From Enterobacter vonholyi (lineage in GTDB: Bacteria > Pseudomonadota > Gammaproteobacteria > Enterobacterales > Enterobacteriaceae), in assembly GCF_008364555.1 (NCBI RefSeq), contig NZ_VTUC01000002.1, positions 339,847 to 403,846 of the forward strand: a stretch of 64,000 nt of DNA, read 5' to 3'. Below the pieces are notes generated by a model. It made no database searches. It was not told the origin of the DNA and saw only the letters and a program-made list of their open reading frames with translations. Each line of letters opens with the position of its first letter. The first letter of the stretch is position 1. Of the stretch, positions 8,305 through 22,347 are shown piece by piece. The translations under genes and the position numbers were made by a program.

Positions 8305-8847
8305 ATGAAACCGCAAATTGAAATTATTCAAGGCGATATTACGACAATGCACGTCGACGTCATCGTCAATGCGGCCAATCCTTCCCTCATGGGGGGAGGC
8401 GGTGTAGACGGGGCGATTCACCGTGCTGCCGGACCGCAGCTGCTCGAAGCCTGTAAAACCGTGCGGCAACAGCAGGGCGAATGTCCTCCCGGTCATGCGG
8501 TAATTACGCTGGCGGGCAATTTGCCCGCCAGAGCGGTTATTCATGCCGTTGGGCCCGTCTGGCACGGTGGCGATCGGCACGAAGCGAGTATTCTGGAAGA
8601 GGCTTACCGGAACTGTCTGCGACTGGCCGCCGACAACGGTTATAAAACGATGGCGTTCCCGGCTATCAGCACCGGCGTGTATGGTTATCCTAAAGCGGCA
8701 GCCGCAACGATCGCTGTAGAAACCGTTTACCGCTATCTGTCGTTAAAACCGCTGCCAGAGAAGGTGATTTTTGTCTGTTTTGACGACGACACCACGCATC
8801 TTTATCAGCGGCTTCTGACTCAGCGCAGACAAGAGCTGGAAAGCTGA
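8305..8847 (+). CDS. ymdB: O-acetyl-ADP-ribose deacetylase / RNase III inhibitor YmdB
   Basis: A 180-residue macrodomain protein. All ligand motifs are present: GDIT near residue 10, NAAN followed by [17 protein letters not shown] and STGVYGYP. E. coli YmdB hydrolyses O-acetyl-ADP-ribose and also inhibits RNase III and affects biofilm. A GAGGGG site precedes the ATG by four bases. In E. coli the next gene is the cardiolipin synthase clsC; here it is missing and opgC follows convergently. Confidence 0.95.
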   Translation: MKPQIEIIQGDITTMHVDVIVNAANPSLMGGGGVDGAIHRAAGPQLLEACKTVRQQQGECPPGHAVITLAGNLPARAVIHAVGPVWHGGDRHEASILEEAYRNCLRLAADNGYKTMAFPAISTGVYGYPKAAAATIAVETVYRYLSLKPLPEKVIFVCFDDDTTHLYQRLLTQRRQELES

Positions 8848-8852
8848 AGCAA

Positions 8853-8877
8853 ACGCGGCGCATCTGGTGCGCCGCGT
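8853..8877. terminator. GC-rich hairpin between convergent ymdB and opgC
   Basis: A perfect 10-bp stem ACGCGGCGCA / TGCGCCGCGT with a 5-base loop fills the gap between the two stop codons. The T tracts are poor on both sides, so strength as an intrinsic terminator is uncertain. Confidence 0.6.
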
Positions 8878-8880
8878 GGT

Positions 8881-10020
8881 TTATGAGGCTTTTGCCTGCG
8901 GTTTTCCTGAAAAGAGGAAACGCAGGAGCGGGATCCGCAGATGGATTTCGTAAAGTACGATCGCCACCCCTACCACAAAAACCAGCCCGGTAAAGAAGCC
9001 CAGCGTGTTGGAGGCGATGTGCGGTGTGATGTAAGCCCCGAAGAAAAGCGTCAACGGATGATGCACCAGATAGATAAACAGTGATGCATTAACGAAGTAA
9101 GTCACGCGGCTGGACTTAAAGTTCAGCAAGCGATGGCCCAGCGCGAATACCACGTTCACCATCCACAGGCCCAGCAGCATCGTGATCACGCTTTCCGTTT
9201 CATACATCCAGGCGTCGCCGCTGCCGTAGCGCTGATTCAGCAGATATGCAGCGAACGCGAAGGTTGCCCCCAGCGCGCACCACGGTGACGGGGTGACAAA
9301 CAGCGATTTAAGCTTTGGATGAATAAAAGCCAGCGCGCCGATTAAAAAGAACGGAATGTAGAACAATGACTGCATCACCACGAAATTGAATAACCCGTCG
9401 CTCAAAATAGGCGGGTAAACGATAAGCAGCGTCCGTCGCACGGCGGCATAAGCGATCCCCAACAGCAAGAAGAGCACTGACAATTTGCCCATCGTAACGT
9501 TGGCGAAGAAGGTGTCGGCTTTTGTACTCAGATGGTGGCGCAGGCGGCTAAAAATCAACAAACTTACCGTTGTCAGCACTACAAGGACCAGCAGGAACCA
9601 CAGGTGAGACACCAGCTCCCAGACCAGCGTATTGTACTTTTCATAGAGCGTCAGATTCGGCCAGTTCTCCGCTTTGCCTTTGACGTATTGCAGCATAATG
9701 AACTGAGGCAGCGTCAGCAGCGGAATTGCGGTCAGCATCGGGATGCCCACGCGCTCCACGCGTACTTTCCACCATCGCTTAAGCGGGTATCGCAGAAACA
9801 GCATGTAAGAAAAATAGCCGGATATGACGAAGAAAACCTGCATTCGAAAGGCGTGAATAAAGTCATTAAACAGCGTCAGCCACCAGGAGGGCATCTGGCT
9901 ATTCACGTGCCAGGTGTGGCTGGAGTAAATCAGTGAAATGTGAAAGGGGATCCCCAATAGCATCAGCCAGGCCCTGATCGAGTCGAGGAAATATTCACGT
10001 TCTGTTGGTGTTGTGCTCAT
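8881..10020 (-). CDS. opgC: glucans biosynthesis protein C (succinyl transfer)
   Basis: A 379-residue polytopic inner-membrane protein of the acyltransferase-3 family with about ten membrane segments. It adds succinyl groups to osmoregulated periplasmic glucans. The N-terminal [22 protein letters not shown] carries the family-conserved Arg and His. It is divergent from opgGH across about 250 bases, as in E. coli. The N-terminus of homologues begins at the same region, so the 10020 start is accepted. Confidence 0.94.
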   Translation of the reverse strand: MSTTPTEREYFLDSIRAWLMLLGIPFHISLIYSSHTWHVNSQMPSWWLTLFNDFIHAFRMQVFFVISGYFSYMLFLRYPLKRWWKVRVERVGIPMLTAIPLLTLPQFIMLQYVKGKAENWPNLTLYEKYNTLVWELVSHLWFLLVLVVLTTVSLLIFSRLRHHLSTKADTFFANVTMGKLSVLFLLLGIAYAAVRRTLLIVYPPILSDGLFNFVVMQSLFYIPFFLIGALAFIHPKLKSLFVTPSPWCALGATFAFAAYLLNQRYGSGDAWMYETESVITMLLGLWMVNVVFALGHRLLNFKSSRVTYFVNASLFIYLVHHPLTLFFGAYITPHIASNTLGFFTGLVFVVGVAIVLYEIHLRIPLLRFLFSGKPQAKAS

Positions 10021-10214
10021 ATAACGTTGTGCATTCTCAGACTTTTCGTCTTATCCCTAAGACTCATAATGGTTACATTCGAAGCCAACCCTACACCAAG
10101 ACCGACACCCTGTCTCCAGGATAAGCACGCAAAGTGAATAGCGGGTTCTTTCATTTGCTTAATCCATGAGCCAGCAGCTGAACAAAGCAGTGATAATGTT
10201 GTCGGATTGCCTGA

Positions 10215-14349
<4,135 letters not shown>

Positions 14350-14357
14350 GTTGTTAA

Positions 14358-14387
14358 GTAGGGTGGGCAAGCGAAGCGCCTCCCGCC
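14358..14387 (+). repeat. REP-like imperfect palindrome after opgH
   Basis: GTAGGGTGGGCAAGCGAAGC followed by GCCTCCCGCC forms an imperfect GC-rich inverted repeat of the REP/BIME style between opgH and its terminator. Family assignment is by resemblance only. Confidence 0.45.
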
Positions 14388-14393
14388 AAATAA

Positions 14394-14422
14394 AATACCG
14401 GCTTAATCGCCGGTATTTTTTT
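14394..14422 (+). terminator. terminator of opgGH
   Basis: A stem AAATACCGGC / GCCGGTATTT with a TTAAT loop is followed by a T run, 45 bases after opgH. Confidence 0.92.
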
Positions 14423-14433
14423 AGAGGTTACTC

Positions 14434-14661
14434 ATGAAAATAATCATCGTCGTACTGATGGCATGCCTGCTCAGCGGCTGCGGCAGTATCATCAGTCGCA
14501 CCATTCCAGGGCAAGGCCACGGGAATCAGTATTACCCTGGCGTGAAATGGGATCTCCGTGATTCCGCATGGCGCTACCTGACCGTGCTCGATCTGCCGTT
14601 CTCGCTGATTTTCGACACGCTGCTGCTGCCGATTGATGCCAGCCACGGCCCTTACGAATAA
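14434..14661 (+). CDS. yceK: DUF1375 lipoprotein YceK
   Basis: A 75-residue small lipoprotein with signal and lipobox LLSGC (Cys in SGCGS near residue 11). It contains the conserved YYPGVKWD and LDLPFSLIFDTLLLP segments of DUF1375. Its length matches E. coli YceK. The function is unknown. An AGAGG ribosome-binding site lies just after the opgH terminator. It converges on msyB with a six-base gap. Confidence 0.9.
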   Translation: MKIIIVVLMACLLSGCGSIISRTIPGQGHGNQYYPGVKWDLRDSAWRYLTVLDLPFSLIFDTLLLPIDASHGPYE

Positions 14662-14667
14662 CCTAAA

Positions 14668-15042
14668 TTAACGTTCGTCCCACTCATCGGCTGCGGTTTG
14701 ACCTTCTTCCGTATCAAGCGGCGGCTCAAGCTGAAACTCACCCTCATCCCACTCGTGCAGGGTGTTCTCTTCCAGCCATTCCTGCCGCAGTTCGATTTCG
14801 TCATAGTCGCCGTCAAAGACTGCCTGCGCACCTTCACCACTTAATATCGGCAAACATTCCCCTTCTTCACCTTCATCGGCAAAGAATTCGGCCTGCCACA
14901 TAATATCCCCATCCTGCAGAACGTATTTCTGGATATTAAGCTGTTGCACGTCAGCATCTTCTTCTTCAACGCCGGGGTTGTCGGCGAGGAACTCTTCACG
15001 AGCGGCATCAATAGCTTCTTCCAGCGTGGCGTACATGGTCAT
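14668..15042 (-). CDS. msyB: acidic protein MsyB
   Basis: A 124-residue strongly acidic soluble protein (runs such as EEEDAD and DEGEEGE) that in E. coli was found as a multicopy suppressor of secY and secA defects; its molecular role is not established. Homologues begin MTMYATLEEA, so the first ATG is used. A GGGAGACACC leader supplies the ribosome-binding site. Codon use and position match the E. coli neighbourhood. Confidence 0.93.
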   Translation of the reverse strand: MTMYATLEEAIDAAREEFLADNPGVEEEDADVQQLNIQKYVLQDGDIMWQAEFFADEGEEGECLPILSGEGAQAVFDGDYDEIELRQEWLEENTLHEWDEGEFQLEPPLDTEEGQTAADEWDER

Positions 15043-15139
15043 TGGTGTCTCCCTGTTTTCCAGAAGGTTTCAGGGAAAGAATAGCTGAATATCCGATTCT
15101 GCAAGTATGAATACGAAAATAAGCTGTCAGGCGTTCGTC

Positions 15140-16357
15140 TTATTCCGTCACCGGCCGTAACGCGCGGGATAAACTGAACCATGAATAAATGGCATTGAAC
15201 AACACGACGCCCGCCGTCACGATAAAGACGGCGCGAAAACCGAAGCTGGCGGAGACCCCAGCCCCGAGCAGCGGTCCGGTGACGTTACCGATGTCTCGGA
15301 ACGACTGGTTATAGCTGAAAATACGCCCGGCAATCTGGTTTGTAGAGTTGTAGACCAGCAGGGTCTGAACGGCGGGCAGTAACGCGCCGTCGGCGGCTCC
15401 CAGTAAAAAGCGCAGGACGCCCAGCTGCCATGGCGTTTGCACCATCGACATCGGGATAAGCAGCAGGACGGAAATCACCAGCGCGCAGATCAGTATTTTT
15501 TCCGGACCCACCCGGTCCCCCAGTTTTCCGAGCCTCGGGGCGCTCAGCAGCGCTGCCACGCCGGGTACGGAGGCAATCAGCCCGCTGATGAACGCAATGT
15601 TGCTGACGTTACCCGCCAGATCGCGAACGTAAAGCGTCAGAATAGGGGCAATCGACCCGGTGGCTACCTGAATAATCAGTGTTGTTACGAACAAGCTCAG
15701 CACCAGCCTGGGGTTTTTGAGCGAGGTCAGCACTTCCCTGGCGTGGAGCATCTCTTTTTTGGCGACAGGCGTGAAGTTTTCACGAATACAGAGCAAGGTG
15801 ACGATGAAGCACAGGAACAACACGCTGGCGGTGATAAAGAAAACCGGCCGCAGTCCATAGCTATCGGCCAGGAGTCCGCCGGCCAGTGGCCCCAGCAGGG
15901 CACCGCTCACGCCGCCGGTTGAGAGCGTGCCCAGCGCCCAGCCGCTTTTATGGCGGGGGATTTGTGTGGCAATCAGGGCATTCGCGTTGGGAATAAATCC
16001 TCCCAGCAGGCCCAGCAGCGCGCGCAGTATTAGAAACTGCCAGACGTTTTGCGCCACGCCCATCAGCGCCATGATGATGGCCATCCCCAGCGCCGAGCGC
16101 AGCAGCATGATTTTTCGCCCCTTGCGGTCTGCAAGGCCGCCCCAGAAGGGTGAGGCCATCGCGGAAAAGAGAAACGTGATGCTGAATACCAGGCCAGACC
16201 ACATATTGAGCGCGCTGTGGCCCGTCACGCCAAGCTGTTCGACGTAGAGCGGCAGGAAGGGCATGACCAGGCTAAAGGCCGCGCCGGTAAGAAAACAGCC
16301 AAGCCACGCAACCGTGAGGTTACGCTTCCAGTTTATGGGGGCGTCTGAGGGTGACAT
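15140..16357 (-). CDS. mdtG: MFS multidrug efflux transporter MdtG
   Basis: A 405-residue drug:H+ antiporter of the DHA1 family with 12 predicted membrane segments. The family motif A loop is [10 protein letters not shown], after segment 2. E. coli MdtG exports fosfomycin and deoxycholate and belongs to the MarA/SoxS regulon. The ATG at 16357 (MSPSDAP) matches homologues and has CGGA six bases upstream; an ATG four codons earlier is less likely. I did not resolve a mar box in the 140-bp upstream region. Confidence 0.94.
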   Translation of the reverse strand: MSPSDAPINWKRNLTVAWLGCFLTGAAFSLVMPFLPLYVEQLGVTGHSALNMWSGLVFSITFLFSAMASPFWGGLADRKGRKIMLLRSALGMAIIMALMGVAQNVWQFLILRALLGLLGGFIPNANALIATQIPRHKSGWALGTLSTGGVSGALLGPLAGGLLADSYGLRPVFFITASVLFLCFIVTLLCIRENFTPVAKKEMLHAREVLTSLKNPRLVLSLFVTTLIIQVATGSIAPILTLYVRDLAGNVSNIAFISGLIASVPGVAALLSAPRLGKLGDRVGPEKILICALVISVLLLIPMSMVQTPWQLGVLRFLLGAADGALLPAVQTLLVYNSTNQIAGRIFSYNQSFRDIGNVTGPLLGAGVSASFGFRAVFIVTAGVVLFNAIYSWFSLSRALRPVTE

Positions 16358-16470
16358 AACAATCCGCATAATGAGGTGCTGAGCACCTGAAGCATGAAGT
16401 AATAAGCCTGCTAATTATGCGCCTGGGTTATGAATGCCGCAATGAGGGGGAGTTTTTAAAGCTAAAACAG

Positions 16471-16493
16471 CATGCGGCCCTGAGGGCCGCATG
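16471..16493 (-). terminator. hairpin downstream of lpxL
   Basis: A perfect 10-bp stem CATGCGGCCC / GGGCCGCATG with a 3-base loop lies five bases past the lpxL stop. Only a modest T tract (CTGTTTTA) follows on the minus strand. Confidence 0.75.
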
Positions 16494-16497
16494 AGGA

Positions 16498-17424
16498 TTA
16501 ATAGCGAGACGGCGTGCCTTGTGGCCGCGTTTTAAAACGGCGGTGCAACCACATGTACTGCTCGGGCGCCAGCATGATGCACTTCTCCACAACGCTGTTC
16601 ATCCAGCGCGCGGTGGTTTCCGCATCGTCGAGCGGCGGCGCGAGTTCCGGCTCCAGCATCATCAGCTCGTAGCCTGAACCATCGGGCTTGCGGCGGGGAA
16701 CAAAAGGCACGATGGCGGCTTTGGACATCCGCGCCAGCATCCAGGTTCCGGTCGTTGTGGCGGCCTCTTCAACGGCGAAGAAGGGGACAAATACGCTGGC
16801 CTGCGGGCCATAGTCGTGGTCGGGGGCGTACCAGACCACTTCACCGGATTTCAGCGCGCGGATCATTCCCTTCAGATCTTTACGGTCGATCATGCTTTTG
16901 TTGGAGCGCATGCGGCCATTGGTCTGGATTAAATCGATGACCGGGTTATCGTTAGGGCGATAAACGCCAATGCCCGGCGCCTGCATGCCGAACATGCGCG
17001 CCCCGATTTCAAGCGTCAGGAAATGGACGCCAATCAGCAGAACGCCCGTCTGGTTGGCCTGAAGCGTATGCACCGGATCCATGCCGGTGCCCGTCACCTC
17101 GCTCCAGCGAGCCATGCGTTTGTCCGGCCAGAACCACGCCATGCCGGTTTCCATAAGGCCCATCCCGACGGATTCGAAATTCTTCGCGACCATATCGTGA
17201 TGCTCTGACTCGCTCATCTGCGGAAAACAGAGCTCAAGATTGCGGTACGCGATTCTGGCTCGACGTTTCATAAACAGTTGCGCGAAACGGCCCAGAAATT
17301 TACCCAACCGAAAAATAACAGGGTAGGGAAGCTGTACCAGAAGCCATAAAAAGCCGATGCCAAGCCAGGTCAACCAATAGCGGGGATGCAAAAGGGCGGC
17401 AGTAAATTTTGGTAACTGGGTCAT
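16498..17424 (-). CDS. lpxL: lipid A biosynthesis lauroyl acyltransferase
   Basis: A 308-residue inner-membrane enzyme that transfers laurate from acyl-ACP to Kdo2-lipid IVA. One N-terminal membrane segment is followed by the catalytic HX4E motif HFLTLE (His134, Glu139). The family segments [25 protein letters not shown] and DHDYGP are intact. It is two residues longer than E. coli LpxL. It is divergent from trhO across 221 bases that include a GTCTCA/TGAGAC repeat at 17460-17476. Confidence 0.97.
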   Translation of the reverse strand: MTQLPKFTAALLHPRYWLTWLGIGFLWLLVQLPYPVIFRLGKFLGRFAQLFMKRRARIAYRNLELCFPQMSESEHHDMVAKNFESVGMGLMETGMAWFWPDKRMARWSEVTGTGMDPVHTLQANQTGVLLIGVHFLTLEIGARMFGMQAPGIGVYRPNDNPVIDLIQTNGRMRSNKSMIDRKDLKGMIRALKSGEVVWYAPDHDYGPQASVFVPFFAVEEAATTTGTWMLARMSKAAIVPFVPRRKPDGSGYELMMLEPELAPPLDDAETTARWMNSVVEKCIMLAPEQYMWLHRRFKTRPQGTPSRY

Positions 17425-17645
17425 GTCTTTCCTGTGTTCAAACGTCCTGTTTTGCTAGTGTCTCATTTTTTGAGACGTAGCCAAAATATCTGCTTTCGAA
17501 GCGTGCACGAATACAGCAATTGTTAAGCCTGATTAATCAGGGTGTGTGAAATGTAGCGTAAATTGTGTGGATGTAAATTGGTTTTGTTTGCTATATGATG
17601 CCGACCGATTTTTCATTCTCTCTAACGATTCCAGGACTGTACACC

Positions 17646-18695
17646 ATGCCAGTGTTACACAACCGCGTTTCGAATGAGATGTTAAAAGCGCGTATGTTGG
17701 CTGAAACCGAACCGCGCACAACCATCTCATTCTATAAATACTTCACGATCGACGATCCGCAGGCGACCCGCGATGCGCTTTATCAGGCGTTCACGGCGCT
17801 TAACGTTTTCGGCCGCGTCTACCTTGCCCGTGAAGGCATCAACGCGCAGATTAGCGTACCGGAAAGCAAAGTCAGCGCCTTCCGTGACGTACTTTATCAG
17901 TTTGACCCTGCCCTTAACGGCTTACGCCTGAACATTGCCCTGGATGATGACGGGAAATCCTTCTGGGTGCTGCGCATGAAGGTGCGTGAACGCATCGTGG
18001 CAGACGGTATCGACGATCCTGAGTTTAACCCGTCGGACGTCGGTGAATACCTCAAGGCGGCGGAAGTGAATGCGATGCTGGACGATCCGGATGCCGTATT
18101 CATTGATATGCGTAACCACTATGAGTACGAAGTGGGGCATTTCGAGAACGCGATGGAAATCCCGGCTGATACCTTCCGCGAGCAATTGCCCAAAGCGGTT
18201 GAGATGATGCAGGAGCATAAAGATAAAAAGATCGTTATGTACTGCACCGGCGGTATCCGCTGCGAGAAAGCCAGCGCGTGGATGAAGCACAACGGCTTCA
18301 ATAAGGTCTGGCACATTGAAGGCGGCATTATTGAGTACGCTCGTCGCGCCCGTGAGCAGGGGTTGCCGGTACGCTTTATCGGGAAAAACTTTGTCTTTGA
18401 CGAGCGGATGGGTGAGCGTATCTCTGAAGACGTTATTGCCCAGTGCCACCAGTGCGGCGCGCCGTGCGATACCCACACCAACTGCAAAAACGACGGCTGC
18501 CATCTGCTGTTCATTCAGTGCCCGGCCTGTGCCGAGAAGTTTAACGGCTGCTGTAGCGAGCTGTGCAGTGAAGAGAGCATCCTGCCGGAAGAAGAGCAAC
18601 GTCGCCGTCGCGCAGGACGTGAAAACGGCAACAAGATTTTTAATAAATCACGTGGTCGTCTGAATACCAAACTGGGTATCCCTGACCCGGAATGA
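17646..18695 (+). CDS. trhO: tRNA uridine-34 hydroxylase TrhO (rhodanese domain)
   Basis: A 349-residue cytosolic protein (formerly YceA) needed with TrhP for 5-hydroxyuridine at tRNA position 34. The N-terminal ferredoxin-like region is followed by a rhodanese domain with the active Cys in [11 protein letters not shown] (about residue 200). A cysteine-rich C-terminal segment ([20 protein letters not shown]) resembles a zinc site. The frame extends 17 codons upstream, but MPVLHNR at 17646 matches all remembered homologues. Confidence 0.95.
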   Translation: MPVLHNRVSNEMLKARMLAETEPRTTISFYKYFTIDDPQATRDALYQAFTALNVFGRVYLAREGINAQISVPESKVSAFRDVLYQFDPALNGLRLNIALDDDGKSFWVLRMKVRERIVADGIDDPEFNPSDVGEYLKAAEVNAMLDDPDAVFIDMRNHYEYEVGHFENAMEIPADTFREQLPKAVEMMQEHKDKKIVMYCTGGIRCEKASAWMKHNGFNKVWHIEGGIIEYARRAREQGLPVRFIGKNFVFDERMGERISEDVIAQCHQCGAPCDTHTNCKNDGCHLLFIQCPACAEKFNGCCSELCSEESILPEEEQRRRRAGRENGNKIFNKSRGRLNTKLGIPDPE

Positions 18696-18697
18696 TA

Positions 18698-18737
18698 ATA
18701 ACGCCCGGCACGGTGAAAACCTGCCGGGCGAAGTTAT
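18698..18737. terminator. long hairpin between convergent trhO and yceI
   Basis: ATAACGCCCGGCA pairs with TGCCGGGCGAAGTTAT around an 11-base loop, directly after the trhO stop and reaching the yceI stop codon. The T tract is weak, so it may act more as a 3' end stabiliser. Confidence 0.65.
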
Positions 18738-19315
18738 TATGATTTCTGCTGTACCCCTTCAACGGAAATAATCAGCTCCACGTCCTGAGACGCCGGGCCT
18801 AAATCCGTTGTGATATTAAAATCTTTCAGGTGAATTTTCCCTGCCGCTTCAAAGCCTGCGCGTTTACCGCCCCACGGATCGTCACCCTGGCCCAGTAATT
18901 TAGCATCAAGCGTGACCGGTTTGGTTACGCCGTTAAGCGTCAGGTTGCCGGTAATATTCAGCTTATCACCGTCTTTCTTCACCTCAGTAGAAGTGAAGGT
19001 CGCCTGCGGGAATTTCGCGACGTTGAGGAACTCCCCACTTCGCAGGTGTTTATCGCGCTCTGCGTGGTTCGTGTCGACGCTGTTCGTATTAATCGTCACA
19101 TTGACTTTATCGGCCGCGGGATTTTTCTCGTCAAAGGTGAACGTGCCGTCAAAATCCTTAAAGGTGCCGTACAGCCAGCTGTAGCCCAGGTGCTGAATAC
19201 GGAAATTGACGAAAGCGTGCTGGCCCTCTTTATCAATTTTATACTCCGCCGCCACGGCATTACCGGCGGTGAATAACAGAGAACCCAGGGCGATACCCAG
19301 CAGGTGTTTTTTCAT
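18737..19315 (-). CDS. yceI: periplasmic YceI-family protein
   Basis: A 192-residue secreted protein with a signal peptide ending NAVAA and a lipocalin-like YceI fold that in homologues binds polyisoprenoid. E. coli YceI is induced by high pH and osmotic stress; its role is not settled. Conserved segments include [20 protein letters not shown] and the C-terminal [11 protein letters not shown]. The ATG at 19315 follows GGAG inside the end of yceJ; the one-base gap implies coupled translation with the upstream cytochrome. Confidence 0.94.
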   Translation of the reverse strand: MKKHLLGIALGSLLFTAGNAVAAEYKIDKEGQHAFVNFRIQHLGYSWLYGTFKDFDGTFTFDEKNPAADKVNVTINTNSVDTNHAERDKHLRSGEFLNVAKFPQATFTSTEVKKDGDKLNITGNLTLNGVTKPVTLDAKLLGQGDDPWGGKRAGFEAAGKIHLKDFNITTDLGPASQDVELIISVEGVQQKS

Positions 19316-19316
19316 T

Positions 19317-19883
19317 TTATGCTCCAGAGTCAACTGACGAGCGGCCAAGCATGCGCTTTAGCGTATCGTCTTTATCAATAAAATGGTGCTTGAGGGCGGC
19401 AAGCCCGTGAAGTACGGACAGGATCACCACGCTCCAGGCAAGCCAGAGGTGAACTACCCCCGCCGTATCGGCCTGCGCCCCGGCATCGCTAAGCGTTGCC
19501 GGAACCTCGAACAGGCCAAAAACGTTAATCGGCTTACCGTCAGCCGTCGAAATGAGATAGCCGCTAATCAGGATGGCAAACAGCAGCGCATAGAGGGCAA
19601 TATGCGCGGCGACTGCACTAACGCGGGTAAATTTGCTGTGAGACGTTGGCGCGGCGGGCGGCGGGGAGATATGTCGCCAGATCACTCGGAAGACCAGCCC
19701 CAGCATCAGCAGGACACCAATACTTTTATGCAACTCTGGCGCCTGGTGATACCAGCCATCGTAATAGCTGAGCGTGACCATCCAGAGCCCAAGTCCAAAC
19801 ATACCGTAGACGGCAAGAGCAAATATCCAGTGCAAACTTATGGATATTATTCCGTAGCGCCGGGAGGAGTTACGCAATTGCAT
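19317..19883 (-). CDS. yceJ: cytochrome b561-family protein YceJ
   Basis: A 188-residue inner-membrane di-heme cytochrome b561 relative with four membrane segments. Candidate haem-ligand histidines are in [23 protein letters not shown] and [11 protein letters not shown]. Together with YceI it probably forms a small redox module whose substrate is unknown. [11 protein letters not shown] at 19883 matches E. coli YceJ; an ATG four codons earlier is possible. First gene of the yceJ-yceI pair. Confidence 0.92.
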   Translation of the reverse strand: MQLRNSSRRYGIISISLHWIFALAVYGMFGLGLWMVTLSYYDGWYHQAPELHKSIGVLLMLGLVFRVIWRHISPPPAAPTSHSKFTRVSAVAAHIALYALLFAILISGYLISTADGKPINVFGLFEVPATLSDAGAQADTAGVVHLWLAWSVVILSVLHGLAALKHHFIDKDDTLKRMLGRSSVDSGA

Positions 19884-20090
19884 AAGAATGTCCATTTCAA
19901 ATAAACCGAAGGGTAAAAATGAACGGGAAGAGTTGATATTGCAACTGAAATAATTGTCTATTGATTTTTATTTTATTTATTTCAGCATTTTTGAACAGGA
20001 TCAATAAATGTAATTCAATGTCTTCGTGCAAGATGAAATTGAGAGTTTCAGCAAAGCTAAATAAACGTCAATTATTGTCAATCATGGTTT

Positions 20091-20204
20091 TCAATAAAAT
20101 ACGATGTAAACAAAATCAATAATGGCCAGCAGCGCCCACAGTAAGATATAGAGCATAAAATGCTCGCGAATATTATTCATAAGAAAGTTAACGATCCTGC
20201 GCAT
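20091..20204 (-). CDS. yceO: tiny membrane protein YceO
   Basis: A 37-residue frame on the minus strand reads MRRIVNFLMNNIREHFMLYI, then a hydrophobic stretch ending FVYIVFY. It matches the last 37 residues of E. coli YceO (46 residues) in sequence and in position between solA and yceJ. The nine extra N-terminal residues of E. coli are absent because no in-frame start lies upstream. GGGG four bases before the ATG could serve as ribosome-binding site. It has one predicted membrane segment and a basic N-terminus; the function is unknown. The remaining 19884-20090 is AT-rich with nothing recognised. Confidence 0.75.
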   Translation of the reverse strand: MRRIVNFLMNNIREHFMLYILLWALLAIIDFVYIVFY

Positions 20205-20231
20205 AACGCCCCAACATGCAGTGTAAATGAA

Positions 20232-20258
20232 ACGGGCTCCGGGACGTCCGGAGCCCGT
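20232..20258 (-). terminator. terminator of solA
   Basis: An 11-bp perfect stem ACGGGCTCCGG / CCGGAGCCCGT with a 5-base loop stands just past the solA stop. It is followed on the minus strand by TTTCATTT. Confidence 0.85.
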
Positions 20259-20264
20259 GGCGGA

Positions 20265-21383
20265 TTATCCGTTAAATCGCGAGAGGGAGAAGGGCGTCAG
20301 ATCAAACTGCGGCGTGATGCCCTGGGCAAACTGCGCGGCGATTTCACCCAGCACGGAAGCAAACTTAAAGCCGTGGCCGCTCAGCCCGGTAATAAGCAGG
20401 ACGTTGTCATGCCCCGGCAGGGTGTCAATGATAAAGTCTTCATCCGGCGTGTTGTCGTAGGTACAGGCCGCGCCATACAGCAAGCCACCGACGCCGGGAA
20501 GAATATTGCGCAGGAACGAGAAGGCCTCTGAACCATCCTGTGGGAAGGCGCCGAAGGGCTTACGCTCGTCAGGAGAGGCGATAGCCTGGCCCCCGTTGTG
20601 TTTACCGATTTTCAGCGCGTCTTTCTCGGAAGGGAAACCGTAGAACTGATCGCCATTCGGCAATTCGCCGGTAAAGGCCGGGAATTTATTCTGCGCGCTG
20701 TAGCGCCCATCCGACTGGAACCAGGAGAAGACCTTACGCACCGGCTGGACAGGCAGTTCCGGCAGCAGGCGCGTGACCCAGGTTCCTGCGCTGACGAGCA
20801 GGCGGGACGCTGAATAGTCGCCGTCAATAGTCGTTACCGTGACGCCATTCTCGTCATCGGTGATAGCCTCTACCGGACAGTTAAACAGCTGCGCGCAGCC
20901 GGCTTTCGCGGCAAGATCGATCCAGGTTTTGATCGCTGTTTCACAGTGCAGCACGCCGGAGTGGGCTTCAAAGAGGCCAATGTAATCGTCGGGGACGGTA
21001 ATTTCAGGCCAGCGCGCGGTAATGCCCGTCGCGTCCAGCTTCTCGACATCAAGATTAAAGGCTTTTGCGCTGCGCTCGACGCTGGCGAGAAAATCAGAAT
21101 GGGAAGGGCCAAGGTTGATGACGCCGGTACGCTCGAAAATACGCTCTTCGGTCTGCTTCGCCAGTTCATCCCACAGCGTCTGGGCGCGAAGCACCAGCGG
21201 TACATAGCGCTCGCCTTCTCCATACGCGTGGCGCATGAGGCGGGTATCGCCATGATGGCTGCCCTCCGAATGAGGAGGAAGGTGGGCATCGATCATCAGG
21301 ACCTTCAGGCCTGCCTGTGTTGCGTAATAACCGGCGGCGGAACCCACGGAGCCGCTACCAATAATGATTAAGTCGTATTTCAT
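20265..21383 (-). CDS. solA: N-methyl-L-tryptophan oxidase (sarcosine oxidase family)
   Basis: A 372-residue flavoenzyme that oxidatively demethylates N-methyl-L-tryptophan. The FAD-binding [10 protein letters not shown] is at residues 9-18. The Cys of [12 protein letters not shown] is the site of covalent FAD attachment in the monomeric sarcosine oxidase family. LSGHGFKFA near the C-terminus is also conserved. The ATG at 21383 has GAGA five bases upstream and gives the E. coli length; an ATG two codons earlier is the alternative. Confidence 0.95.
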   Translation of the reverse strand: MKYDLIIIGSGSVGSAAGYYATQAGLKVLMIDAHLPPHSEGSHHGDTRLMRHAYGEGERYVPLVLRAQTLWDELAKQTEERIFERTGVINLGPSHSDFLASVERSAKAFNLDVEKLDATGITARWPEITVPDDYIGLFEAHSGVLHCETAIKTWIDLAAKAGCAQLFNCPVEAITDDENGVTVTTIDGDYSASRLLVSAGTWVTRLLPELPVQPVRKVFSWFQSDGRYSAQNKFPAFTGELPNGDQFYGFPSEKDALKIGKHNGGQAIASPDERKPFGAFPQDGSEAFSFLRNILPGVGGLLYGAACTYDNTPDEDFIIDTLPGHDNVLLITGLSGHGFKFASVLGEIAAQFAQGITPQFDLTPFSLSRFNG

Positions 21384-21451
21384 ATGCATCTCATAAACTG
21401 ACGTTTTGTTAGCAGAGTAATTAACAACGCGGGGTTAGACAAGGGAGAAAT

Positions 21452-21474
21452 AAATAAGGCACCGCGAGGGTGCC
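21452..21474 (-). terminator. terminator of bssS
   Basis: On the minus strand a GGCACC / GGTGCC stem with a CTCGC-type loop is followed by TTATTTATTT, 26 bases after the bssS stop. Confidence 0.75.
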
Positions 21475-21499
21475 TGTAGAGAGAAAAGTGGGCATAAGC

Positions 21500-21754
21500 T
21501 TAGTGCCGTTTATACTCATTTTCCTGATAGTCGCCAGATTCTATTTTTGCAATACCTGCTTCTAAAATAGAAATAAACTGACGGGCGACGTCTGTTGTTA
21601 GCCACAGCGTCTGTCCAACTTCCGCTTCTTCACGGTTGAGTTGATTCGGGGTCTGGTAGTGCAAACGCAGCATCAGCGCATCGTAGCTATCTACGGTACT
21701 GATATCCCAACCAACCAGTGGATGGGTCTGGATCACTTCACTATTCTTTTCCAT
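21500..21754 (-). CDS. bssS: biofilm regulator BssS
   Basis: An 84-residue protein nearly identical to E. coli BssS over THPLVGWDISTVDSYDALML and GQTLWLTTDVARQFI. BssS affects biofilm formation, indole and autoinducer-2 related expression in E. coli; its mechanism is unknown. The frame runs on upstream, but the ATG at 21754 with AAGGGGG about six bases before it is clearly the start. About 270 bases upstream to dinI hold no gene, only the dinI terminator and the presumed bssS promoter. Confidence 0.94.
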   Translation of the reverse strand: MEKNSEVIQTHPLVGWDISTVDSYDALMLRLHYQTPNQLNREEAEVGQTLWLTTDVARQFISILEAGIAKIESGDYQENEYKRH

Positions 21755-21980
21755 TATAACCCCCTTAATGCGTGTTAGAAGACAACGGCTTTGAGGTTCA
21801 ATGCATGTTTTTCTGAAAGCATCTTCAGTATACCAAGTAATAAGGGTTCCGACGGGAAAAATAAACAGCTGGCAACACATTTTTCTGCTTTTTAGGATTG
21901 TTCGAACAATAAAACACCATCTTGTTCACGATTCTTAAAGAAGATGCCGAATTAATTTGAACTTGCAGGATTTTTAGACA

Positions 21981-22003
21981 AAAAAAAGCCGGGGCGACCC
22001 GGC
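21981..22003 (-). terminator. terminator of dinI
   Basis: A GCCGGG / CCCGGC stem with a 4-base loop is followed on the minus strand by seven T, 25 bases past the dinI stop. Confidence 0.88.
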
Positions 22004-22027
22004 AAAAAACACAATGAGGGAGCAGTG

Positions 22028-22273
22028 TTAATCTGTGATAAACCAGTCGTCTGCGCTTTCCCACGTTTCCTGCAGGATTTCGCTGATGCGATCTTTATCT
22101 TCTTTCGCAGCACCAATGACGGATAGGTTGTTCGCCGCGGCGTAACGCACCGTTACGGCACCCGCGTTATCGGGAAAGGTGTTGTTAATACGGCGGGATA
22201 ATTCGCCTGCCAGTGCATCAAGCGCGCCGGCAGGCAGAACGGTAGTTTTGGCTATGGTGACTTCAATACGCAT
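22028..22273 (-). CDS. dinI: DNA damage-inducible protein I
   Basis: An 81-residue protein that binds RecA filaments and modulates LexA/UmuD cleavage in the SOS response. The conserved C-terminal acidic helix (KEDKDRISEILQETWESADDW) mimics DNA for RecA. Its length equals E. coli DinI. A LexA operator lies directly upstream, and a terminator follows. Confidence 0.96.
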   Translation of the reverse strand: MRIEVTIAKTTVLPAGALDALAGELSRRINNTFPDNAGAVTVRYAAANNLSVIGAAKEDKDRISEILQETWESADDWFITD

Positions 22274-22292
22274 AAATGCCCCCTGTGTAATA

Positions 22293-22312
22293 TACTGTTT
22301 ATTTATACAGGT
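22293..22312 (-). promoter_or_regulatory. LexA (SOS) box of dinI
   Basis: Minus-strand sequence ACCTGTATAAATAAACAGTA has the CTGT-N8-ACAG form of an SOS box. It is centred about 29 bases before the dinI start codon. Confidence 0.9.
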
Positions 22313-22347
22313 ATATTATCTGTTTGACAACAAGGGGGATTGATTTT

